DNA from: Pseudomonadota bacterium
Lineage (GTDB): Bacteria > Pseudomonadota > Gammaproteobacteria > Burkholderiales > Burkholderiaceae_C
Reading direction: 5' to 3'
Length of the DNA stretch: 52,602 nt
Assembly (NCBI GenBank): GCA_023460715.1
Contig: JAEWPH010000038.1
Span: 1-52,602 of the forward strand
The position numbers were made by a program, and so were the translations under genes. Below are positions 44,701 to 51,168 of the stretch, in pieces. Below the pieces are notes generated by a model. The model was not told where the DNA came from. It ran no database searches and worked only from the letters and a program-made list of their open reading frames with translations. Positions within the stretch are counted from its first letter, which is position 1. Each line of letters opens with the position of its first letter.

Positions 44701-45262
44701 CGTCGCGCTCTGCCAGGGTTTGGGCTTGCCGGGCCAATGCCTCTTGCGCTGCCGCCTGGGCCGCGCGGCTGGCACCTTGCTCCGCAGTGGCGTCGATACC
44801 GGTGGGTTTGGGCAATAGGTCCACGCGAAATTGCAGGCCCGCCGCGGGCCGGTCGCCCACACGGCGCGCGTAGCGTTGTGCCAGCCAGAACGCCACATGG
44901 AACAGTTCGCGCAGCGCATTGAGCGCATCCTGCGCGGCCACGGGGCGCACGTCGTGCACCGCCTTGTTGCCCAGGCGGCGGATCACATCCATCTTGGTGT
45001 GCACCGTCGGACCCACCAGCTGCTGAAAACTGGGCTCGAACAAAAAGGCCGACAAATCGGCCTTATACGGCATGCGCAGGTTGCCACCCCGACCGCCTTC
45101 CGCTTGGTACAGCCAAGCCACGGCCAGCTCTAGCGCGCGGCGGGCGTAAAAGCAGGCGGTGCGCGGGTCAGCGTAGGCGGCGGCCTCGGCACGTCGGGCC
45201 TCGGCCAGCAGGTCGGGCCAATCAGGTTGCAGAAAGCCGAAATTGGATGGTGCACTGCTCAA
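41777..45262 (-). CDS. hsdR: Type I restriction enzyme HsdR (motor/nuclease subunit)
   Basis: An 1161-residue R subunit that translocates DNA and cuts it at a distance. It has an N-terminal DUF4145-like region (DPRTACFYARRALELAVAWL), a coiled coil, the PD-(D/E)xK nuclease (VDYVLWSGELPLAIVEAKRS, about 270-290), a Walker A motif MATGAGKTRT (about 398-407), VVDEAHRS (near 497), SF2 motif VI MVGRGTRLC, and an EcoEI_R-type C-terminal region. The frame is open to 45514, but homologues start at (x)SNFGFLQPDWPDLL. The best start is TTG 45262, preceded by GAGAGGGAG at six bases. The subunit appears intact. Confidence 0.93.
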   Translation of the reverse strand: MSSAPSNFGFLQPDWPDLLAEARRAEAAAYADPRTACFYARRALELAVAWLYQAEGGRGGNLRMPYKADLSAFLFEPSFQQLVGPTVHTKMDVIRRLGNKAVHDVRPVAAQDALNALRELFHVAFWLAQRYARRVGDRPAAGLQFRVDLLPKPTGIDATAEQGASRAAQAAAQEALARQAQTLAERDAALREATVRNAELDAELARYRAEIAAAKAANAVQPVTAHDYNEAATRDLFIDLLLKEAGWALDQPRDREFAVQGMPTPDGKGRVDYVLWSGELPLAIVEAKRSRRSAKEGEQQARLYADCLERSTGHRPVIYGTNGYEHWMWDDTTSPPRPVQGFHTRDELELMAQRRTTRKPLASLPIAAGIVERHYQQRAIRRIAETFERDQHRKALVVMATGAGKTRTVIALVDLLMRSGWAKRVLFLADRVALVNQAVNAFKAHLPDAAPVNLVTDRATEGRVYVSTYPTMMGLINESANAGTGGQRRFGVGHFDLIVVDEAHRSIYQKYRAIFSYFDALLVGLTATPKDEIDRNTYSLFGLESGVPTDAYGLDDAIAEGYLAPPKAISVPLKFQRQGIRYDELSDDEKDQWDALEWDEEGGEAPDEVSAEAVNQWLFNTDTVDKMLALLMERGHKVAGGDRLGKTIIFAKNQRHAEFIQQRFDANYPEYNGLFARTITFKTEYAQSLIDAFAQKDRAPHIAISVDMLDTGIDVPEVVNLVFFKIVRSKAKFWQMVGRGTRLCQELYGPAQDKKDFFIFDFCQNLEFFSQELEGSEGAVAQPLSQRLFNARLELIEVLDKRLSSLASHGVADEAQQSPVLTEAAIRQDTADLLHSMVAGMSLDNFVVRPQRRWVEAWAQPDAWKRPSAEQLAEVSMHLSGLPTAVRDDEEDAKRFDALLLNTQLALLRSEPALARLQTKVQQIATALLEKANIPSVREHLLLIEAIAGEEWWQDVTLPMLEQARRKLRSLIKLIEKSSRKVVYTDFEDEIGETAQVDLPLVASAVDFERFRAKAKVVLRAHEDRLALRKLRRNQPLTAADLQELETLLHEAGGTESDIQRAVALHANLAVFVRSLVGLEREAAMAAFTTLIAAGTASASQLQFIEEIVQHLTEHGAMPAARLYESPFTDIHVQGPDGLFDAPNVEQLFSVLQQFELPRAA

Positions 45263-45374
45263 GTGCGACTCCCTCTCGTTCAGTGATGCTTTGAGTTGGG
45301 CGCATGCCGCATCGCCGCCCCGGATTTGCAAGAGATGCTGCCATACTTCCTGCGTTGCACGAGGCAAGAACTCC

Positions 45375-46838
45375 ATGACTACCCGCGACCAGCAATATCT
45401 GCGCAGCCTTGTTCTCGAATTGACGGCTTTGCCCGCAGAAACTGGCTGGCTCGAATTCAAGCACAACAAGGCAGAGCCGCGGGATATCGGCGAGTACATC
45501 TCCGCGCTGTCCAACAGCGCCGCGCTGGAAGGCCGGGCCCATGCCTATCTGATCTGGGGAATCGCCGATGGCGGGCATTCCATCGTCGGCACATCCTTTG
45601 AACCCAAGGCGGCTCGCCAGGGGAACGAGGAACTGGAAAGCTGGCTGTTGCGGCTGCTGGAGCCCCGCATCGGGTTCCGCTTTTTCCAGATTGACATGGA
45701 CGGCTTCGCCGTCGTGTTGCTGGAGATCGATGCGGCATTCCGCCACCCTGTGAAATTCCAGGGCACCGAATACATCCGCATAGGTACCTACAAAAAGCAG
45801 CTCAAGGACTTTCCGGAAAAAGAACGCGCCTTGTGGCGCATGCTGGACTCCACGCCGTTCGAGATGCTGCCGGCAGCAGAAAAGCTGACCGCCGACGAAG
45901 TGTTGAAGCTGCTCGACTATCCCGCCTTCTTTGAATTGCTGGACAAGCCCGTACCCAATCACCGGGACGGCATGCTGGCGGCGCTGCAGGCCCACAGGAT
46001 GATCGAGCCCATGGGAGGCGCGCACTGGCGCATCTTCAACCTGGGCGCGCTGCTCTTCGCCAAGCGCTTGCTGGACTTCTCCCGGCTGCAGCGCAAGGCC
46101 GTGCGGGTGGTGGTGTACGAAGGCACCGGCCGGGTCAAGACGCTGCGGGAGCAGTAAGGCATGCGCGGCTATGCCGCAGGCTTCGAAGGGCTGGTGGGTT
46201 TCGTGAACAACCTGCTTCCCATCAACGAGGTGATCGGGCAGGCCCTGCGCAAATCAGTGCGCATGTACCCCGAACTGGCCATACGCGAACTGGTCGCCAA
46301 TGCCCTCATCCACCAGGATTTCAGCATCAGCGGCAGTGGCCCGATGGTGGAGATCTTCGACGACCGCATGGAGATCACCAATCCGGGCGCGCCGCTCATG
46401 GAGCCACAGCGCATGCTGGACCATCCACCCCGCTCGCGCAACGAAAGCCTGGCCTCGGTGATGCGCCTGGTGGGCATCTGCGAAGAGCGCGGCAGCGGCG
46501 TGGACAAGGTGGTCTTCGAGACAGAGATGTACCAGCTGCCGGCGCCCGCCTTCGAAGTGGTGGGCGGCTCCACCCGGGCCACCCTGTTCGCCCCGCGCCC
46601 TCTGGCAGGCATGGACCGCGAAGACCGCGTGCGGGCCGTATACCTGCACGCCTGCCTGCGCTACGTGCAGCGCGAGCACATGACCAACACCACCTTGCGC
46701 CAGCGCTTCGGCATCGACCCAAAGAACAGCGCCATCGCCTCACGGCTGCTCAAGGAAGCCTTGGCGGCTGGAGTGATCCGCCTGGAAGACGCGGAGGCCG
46801 CGCCCAAGCTGCGCCGCTACGTGCCGCACTGGGCCTGA
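45375..46838 (+). pseudogene. AlbA_2/HATPase-type putative regulator interrupted by one in-frame stop
   Basis: Two ORFs in the same frame, 45375-46157 (260 codons) and 46161-46838 (225 codons), are separated only by a TAA at 46155-46157. The first carries an AlbA_2 (Schlafen-type) domain: ETGWLEFKHNKAEPRDIGEY, RAHAYLIWGIADGG and EYIRIGTYKKQLKDFP. The second carries the HATPase_c_4-type part: YPELAIRELVANALIHQDFS, EIFDDRMEITNPGAPL and EERGSGVDKVV. Together they make a family-length protein of about 488 residues. A change from a sense codon such as CAA to TAA explains the break. An ATG at 46161 could give a separate C-terminal polypeptide. It lies between hsdR and hsdS, on the opposite strand. 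Confidence 0.8.
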
Positions 46839-46843
46839 TTTGT

Positions 46844-46948
46844 TTGATGGGTACTTGATCGTCAGCCTGCCCGCCGTGCAGAGCGCCAAAAAAATCGTTG
46901 CATGACAACGGCTTAGCCGTGGAGCTTTGCTTGACGGGTACTTGATGG
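46844..46948. repeat. Short direct repeat and dyads between the AlbA_2 gene and hsdS
   Basis: TTGATGGGTACTTGATCG (46844-46861) is repeated as TTGACGGGTACTTGATGG (46931-46948), 87 bp apart, with GGGTACTTGAT identical. Between them are two small dyads, CGTTG-CATGA-CAACG and ACGGC-TTA-GCCGT, that could form a bidirectional terminator for the two converging genes. An ORF at 46750-47097 on the minus strand is an antisense artefact. Confidence 0.55.
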
Positions 46949-46964
46949 GGCGGCGGGCAACACT

Positions 46965-48683
46965 TCAACGCCGCACCATATCGATGAGCGCCTGCAGCGG
47001 AATGGGTGAGTTTTCGGGCGTGGCCTCGTAGGCGCTGTCGTGCGAAGCCGCCTTGGTCTGCTCGAACGTCATGTCCCGGCAGTAGCGCACCGCCCATTCC
47101 AGGCTTTCCGCCGCCGCACGGTCGAGCCGGTTGAAGTCGGCCTCGCGCAGCGCTGTCAACGCATGGCCCTGGCGGCGCAGTGCCGCCCGCAGGGCTTCAT
47201 CGTCGAAGTCGCTCAGCAGGCGCTCGCCGCTCAGCACCCGCGTGGCGTCATAGGCTGCCTGCGGCACCGGCCCATGGGGCAGGGCGCAATAGGTCTCGTT
47301 GTAGATCAGGCGCCCGTGGCGCTCCAAGTGGTGCCGGTCGGCAAAGTAGAGCGCCTTGAGCGACTTGTAATGGTCCCCGCCGGGCATGCGTCTGGCGACA
47401 TAGATCAAGGCTTCCAGGCCGATGGAGGCTTCGAGCCGCTGCAGTGCTCCAATGTTCTGTGCAGCCACCCCGGACGCGACGGCATTCAGTTGATGCGGCG
47501 CGGAAGCCATTTCGCCACTAAAAGCACGCTGCTGCAGCGAGGCAAACAGCGCATCCAGCGCGGCCAGGGCGCGGCGGTGGGTGGCTTTGAGGGCTTCGAT
47601 GGAGGCGATGCGGGTGGCGAAGGTTTTTTGGAGGGGGAGGGGAGGAAGTGGTATTTCCATAGCCTTCAACTTTTCTCCGGTTAGATGGGCGATCGTTGCC
47701 GCAGTGACGTGATCTCCAAGTCCACCTCTTTTGGCCAAGAACCACAGTAGCCAAACCAAAAACTCAGCCTTTGCCAGTGCTGGATTCGGACGACCTCTGT
47801 GTAGTGCCTTTTGGTAGTAAACGTCTTCAAGCTCACCGTTCCATATTGCCGCTCGGCCTGGTTCCCCACCTTCGCAAATGAGCAAATCTCCAGCCTGGAG
47901 TCGAAATGTTTCTCGTGCATCTGCATCGAAGTCCATTTCAAGTAGGTCGGTAACGTCAATGTGGAACCACTGGACGTTCGCATTCCGCAAATAGCATCGA
48001 GTGTTTTGACCTGTCTGCTGTTTTGCGTCAAGCATCTTTCCTAACCGTGTCGGGCAGACATCTCCAAACGGTGTTTTTTTCCACCCCTTTGGATTCGCCA
48101 CCGGGTCCCCAAACATATCGAGAAAGAGGGACTGGGTGAGGCTGTCGAGCAGGGCCAGGGCGGTGCGGCGTTGGGTTCGGAGGGTTTCGGCTTGGTCGAG
48201 GATGGCGGCGATGCGGCGTTGTTCTTCCAGCGGAGGGAACGTCACCTCAACCCCTGACACCAGATCGATATTCAGATTCTTGACCGTCGCACCGGCTGCG
48301 AGCTTGGAAAACTTTGCGTAGATGAAGTCGGAACTTAGAAGCTGGAAAAAATAATCCTGATCGACGTCGTCATGCTTGCTGCTCAGGACGAGCCAACCGT
48401 CGTGAATGCAGCCATTCGTACCCATGATGTAAGGCCGCCCGAAACTCATTGAGTTCGTCAGGAGGAAATCGCCGGGTTTGACCATCCGAGAGCGGCTAAC
48501 GCCTTCTGGACGAATACGCTTTTTGGTTGCCGTGATGAATTTGCTACTCGCGGATGCATCGGAGATTGAAATCCAGTTCACCCCATTTGGATCGTCAGTG
48601 AGGTAGTCCTGAATTGGTCGCGGTGAGCCGCCACGGGCAATTTCAAAAATTTCACCGAGTGAGGCAGTTTTCCATGTACTCAC
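46965..48683 (-). CDS. hsdS: Type I specificity subunit HsdS fused to a SocA/Panacea-like domain
   Basis: A 572-residue protein. Residues 1-390 are a standard HsdS: target recognition domain 1 (TASLGEIFEIARGGSPRPIQ), a conserved helix (PPLEEQRRIAAILDQAETLR), target recognition domain 2 (about 195-350) and a second helix (IPLPPLPLQKTFATRIASIE). Residues of about 415-565 are extra and resemble the SocA/Panacea domain: YKSLKALYFADRHHLERHGR, ETYCALPHGPVPQAAYDATR and SHDSAYEAT. Start is GTG, overlapping the hsdM stop as GTGA. The TRD-coding part is visibly poorer in GC than its neighbours, as usual for exchanged TRDs. Confidence 0.85.
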   Translation of the reverse strand: MSTWKTASLGEIFEIARGGSPRPIQDYLTDDPNGVNWISISDASASSKFITATKKRIRPEGVSRSRMVKPGDFLLTNSMSFGRPYIMGTNGCIHDGWLVLSSKHDDVDQDYFFQLLSSDFIYAKFSKLAAGATVKNLNIDLVSGVEVTFPPLEEQRRIAAILDQAETLRTQRRTALALLDSLTQSLFLDMFGDPVANPKGWKKTPFGDVCPTRLGKMLDAKQQTGQNTRCYLRNANVQWFHIDVTDLLEMDFDADARETFRLQAGDLLICEGGEPGRAAIWNGELEDVYYQKALHRGRPNPALAKAEFLVWLLWFLAKRGGLGDHVTAATIAHLTGEKLKAMEIPLPPLPLQKTFATRIASIEALKATHRRALAALDALFASLQQRAFSGEMASAPHQLNAVASGVAAQNIGALQRLEASIGLEALIYVARRMPGGDHYKSLKALYFADRHHLERHGRLIYNETYCALPHGPVPQAAYDATRVLSGERLLSDFDDEALRAALRRQGHALTALREADFNRLDRAAAESLEWAVRYCRDMTFEQTKAASHDSAYEATPENSPIPLQALIDMVRR

Positions 48684-50242
48684 TTCAACATCCCCTCCAA
48701 CACCCCCATCCCCCGCGCGATCTCCTCCTCCAGCGCCCGCAGCTCCGCCAGGATCTCCCCCGGCGCCCGGTGCTGCACTTGTTCATGCACCACTTCCTTG
48801 TACCGGTTGATGCTCAGGTCATACCCATTGGCCTCGATGTCGGCCTTGGGCACGCAAAAGCTTTGCGCGGTACGGGGGCGGTCGCGTTCGGTGCCGTTTC
48901 GCTGGCCCCAGCGTTCCAGCACGTCGGGCAGGTTGTTTTTGGCGTGCTCTGATTCTGATAGCTGGCTGCGCTTTTCCACAAAGCGCTGCAGGCTCAAAAG
49001 GCTGGCATCCAGCAGGGGCTGGCGTTTGTCGTCCAGGCTCCAGCCGTCGGCCTGCATGTCGTAGAACCACACGTGGTCGGTGCCGCCGCTCATGGTCTTG
49101 GTGAAGAGCAGGATGGCGGTGCTGACGCCCGCGTAGGGCTTGAACACGCCGCCGGGCAGGCTGATGACGGCATCCAACTTTTGCTCTTCCACCAGCTTGC
49201 GGCGCAGTTCCTTGTGGGCCTTGCTGGAGCCGAAGAGCACGCCGTCGGGGACGATGACGGCGGCACGCCCGCCGGTCTTGAGCAGGCGCAGGAAGAGGGC
49301 GAGGAAAAGCAGCTCGGTCTTCTTGGTCTTGACGGTCTGCTGCAGATCCTTGGCGGTGTTTTCGTAATCGAGGCTTCCCGCGAAGGGCGGGTTGGCCAGG
49401 ATGAGGCTGTAGGCCTCGGCATCACCGGCCGCGCCTTCGGCGAGGGAGTCGCGGTATTCGATGGCGGGGTGTTCCACGCCGTGCAGCACCATGTTCATGC
49501 TGCCGATGCGCAGCATCGTGTTGTCAAAGTCGTACCCGTGGAACATGCCGCTGTGGAAGTGCTTGTTCTGGGCGGGTACACGCAGCATGTCGGGGTAGGT
49601 GCGGCGCAGGTATTCGCCTGCGGCCACTAAAAATCCGCAGGTGCCCGATGCGGGGTCGCAGATGGTGTCCTGGGGCGTGGGGGCGGTGAGCGCCACCATC
49701 AGGTCGATGATGTGGCGCGGGGTGCGGAACTGGCCGTTCTGCCCGGCAGAGGCGATCTTGCCGAGCATGTATTCGTACAGGTCGCCTTTAGTGTCGCGGT
49801 CGTCTAGCGGAATCGTGTCGAGCAGGTCCACCACTTTGGCCAGCAGGCCGGGCGTGGGGATGGTGAAGCGGGCATCGCGCATGTGGTGCGCGAAGGCGCT
49901 TTCAGCCGCCGGGCCTCCGGACATTTGTAGGCCGCGCAGGAAGGGGAAGACCTGGTTGCTGAGCACGTCGAACATCTCGGCGGGCGCCAGGTTCTTGAAG
50001 CGGGACCAGCGCATGGCGTCGTGCGGGCGGCCTTGCGCGTCGGTGCCTGCGGGGATGAGGCGCACGGGCTGGGTCTTCAGGCGCAGGGCCTTGTTGTCTT
50101 CGCGGGTCTGGTCGCTGTCGAGCGCGCGCAGGAAAAGCAGGTAGGTGATCTGCTCAATGACCTCGATGGGGTTGGCGATGCCGCCGGACCAGAAGGCGTT
50201 CCAGACTTGATCGACTTTGTTTCTCAGTTCACCGGTAAGCAT
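48680..50242 (-). CDS. hsdM: Type I DNA methyltransferase subunit HsdM
   Basis: A 520-residue N6-adenine methyltransferase subunit. It has the HsdM N-terminal helical domain (MLTGELRNKVDQVWNAFWSG), the SAM motif DPASGTCGFLVAAGEYL and the catalytic NPPF (LILANPPFAG). It modifies the sequence specified by HsdS and forms the HsdM2S methylase and HsdR2M2S restriction complexes. It is first in the hsdM-hsdS set, overlapping hsdS by four bases. A palindrome TCAAGC-AGC-GCTTGA (50291-50305) lies about 50 bp upstream and could be an operator. Confidence 0.96.
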   Translation of the reverse strand: MLTGELRNKVDQVWNAFWSGGIANPIEVIEQITYLLFLRALDSDQTREDNKALRLKTQPVRLIPAGTDAQGRPHDAMRWSRFKNLAPAEMFDVLSNQVFPFLRGLQMSGGPAAESAFAHHMRDARFTIPTPGLLAKVVDLLDTIPLDDRDTKGDLYEYMLGKIASAGQNGQFRTPRHIIDLMVALTAPTPQDTICDPASGTCGFLVAAGEYLRRTYPDMLRVPAQNKHFHSGMFHGYDFDNTMLRIGSMNMVLHGVEHPAIEYRDSLAEGAAGDAEAYSLILANPPFAGSLDYENTAKDLQQTVKTKKTELLFLALFLRLLKTGGRAAVIVPDGVLFGSSKAHKELRRKLVEEQKLDAVISLPGGVFKPYAGVSTAILLFTKTMSGGTDHVWFYDMQADGWSLDDKRQPLLDASLLSLQRFVEKRSQLSESEHAKNNLPDVLERWGQRNGTERDRPRTAQSFCVPKADIEANGYDLSINRYKEVVHEQVQHRAPGEILAELRALEEEIARGMGVLEGMLK

Positions 50243-50332
50243 GGGGCAGCGCGCGTGGGCAAAAGCAAAGCGGCGAGTCTGCCACAGGGGTCAAGCAGCG
50301 CTTGACCTGGAATTTGGCAGTATTTTTGGCAT

Positions 50333-50370
50333 CTAGCGCTTGTGTATCAAGCGCAGGAAGCTATCAAAAT
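50333..50370. repeat. Dispersed intergenic palindrome, copy 7
   Basis: On the minus strand it reads TTTTGATAGCTTCCTGCGCT, then TGATACACAAGCGCTAG, a clear member of the family. It lies five bases after the cueR stop and upstream of hsdM, at the right edge of the restriction island. Confidence 0.7.
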
Positions 50371-50375
50371 GTGAG

Positions 50376-50831
50376 TTAACGATCGAGCTCAGGGATCGCC
50401 GCCAGATCATCCAGGATCGGGCAATCCGGCCGGTCGTCTCCGTGACAGCAGCCCACCAGCGACTGCAGCGTGCGCTGCATGGCCTGCATGGCGGCGATGC
50501 GCTGGGCCAGGTCGTCGATGTGCGCCTGGGCGATCTTCTTCACATGGGCGCTGGCGCGGCGCTTGTTCTGCCACAGGCCGAGCAGGGTGGCGATCTCGTC
50601 CATGGCAAAGCCCAGGTCGCGCGCGCGGCGGATGAAGCGCAGCGTGTGCACGTCGGCCTCGGTGTACTGCCGGTAGCCGCTGTCGGTGCGCGCCACGGGC
50701 GCCAGCAGGCCCAGCGATTCGTAGTGGCGCACCATGCGCGGCGACACACCCGCGCGCTCGGCCGCCGTGCCGATGGGCACGGGGCCGCGTGCGGCCGCAA
50801 TCGCCGCCGCCGGGGCGGTGCGGGCGCTCAT
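50376..50831 (-). CDS. cueR: Copper-responsive MerR-family regulator CueR
   Basis: A 151-residue MerR-type activator of copper-export genes. The winged helix is GTAAERAGVSPRMVRHYESL, followed by the dimerisation helix. The metal-binding loop GCCHGDDRPDCPILDDL has two cysteines spaced as in CueR, which binds Cu(I), and matches CueR rather than mercury- or zinc-sensing relatives. The N-terminus is 20 residues longer than E. coli CueR. The ATG overlaps the copZ stop as ATGA, so copZ-cueR are co-translated. Two CueR-type promoters lie between copZ and copA. Confidence 0.93.
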   Translation of the reverse strand: MSARTAPAAAIAAARGPVPIGTAAERAGVSPRMVRHYESLGLLAPVARTDSGYRQYTEADVHTLRFIRRARDLGFAMDEIATLLGLWQNKRRASAHVKKIAQAHIDDLAQRIAAMQAMQRTLQSLVGCCHGDDRPDCPILDDLAAIPELDR

Positions 50832-51025
50832 GCGGCGACCGCGTAGCCCTCTTCCGTGATGGCCGCGGCCAGCGCATCGCGGGCGTGGTCGCTCTCCACG
50901 GTCACCTTGCCGGTGGGCAGGTCCACCTGCACCAGCGCTTCAGGGTCGACCTGGCGCACGGCGTGCACGACGGCGCGTTCGCAATGGCCGCAGGTCATGC
51001 CCTGGACTTGGAGGATGTGTTGCAT
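50828..51025 (-). CDS. copZ: Copper chaperone (CopZ-like heavy-metal-associated domain)
   Basis: A 65-residue HMA-domain protein. The metal-binding motif is GMTCGHC, with the ferredoxin-like beta-alpha-beta fold continuing VDLPTGKVTVESDHARDALAAAITEEGY. It should carry Cu(I) to CopA or to CueR. GGAG precedes the ATG at 51025. It is the first gene of the copZ-cueR operon and diverges from copA. Confidence 0.93.
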   Translation of the reverse strand: MQHILQVQGMTCGHCERAVVHAVRQVDPEALVQVDLPTGKVTVESDHARDALAAAITEEGYAVAA

Positions 51026-51076
51026 GGGGTGCTCCGTTCTGTGAGGGGGTGGGGGTTGAAAGGTCAGCCGTTGCCG

Positions 51077-51107
51077 ATGATGAACCTTGACATGGTGGCA
51101 GAGTCAA
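51077..51107 (-). promoter_or_regulatory. CueR-type promoter for copZ-cueR
   Basis: Minus strand: -35 TTGACT, a 19-bp spacer, -10 CATCAT. A long 19-bp spacer is the mark of MerR-family promoters, which the activator untwists. The spacer contains a dyad with halves ACTCTGCCA and TGTCAAGGT. It matches the copA promoter at 23 of 31 positions. Confidence 0.75.
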
Positions 51108-51130
51108 GCCGCGTGGGCTAGCTTGTCTGC

Positions 51131-51161
51131 TTGACCTTGCCACGCTGTCAGGGTTTATGGT
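51131..51161 (+). promoter_or_regulatory. CueR-type promoter for copA
   Basis: -35 TTGACC (51131-51136), a 19-bp spacer, and -10 TATGGT (51156-51161). The spacer dyad is ACCTTGCCA / TGTCAGGGT. The predicted transcription start is about 51168, at or next to the copA ATG (51169), so the message would have almost no leader. Confidence 0.75.
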
Positions 51162-51168
51162 GCAGGAC

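Noticed and set aside
46750..47097. Small minus-strand ORF as a toxin partner for the Panacea-like domain
   Set aside because: It overlaps the AlbA_2 gene end and the hsdS coding region in another frame, and its sequence has no toxin-like features.
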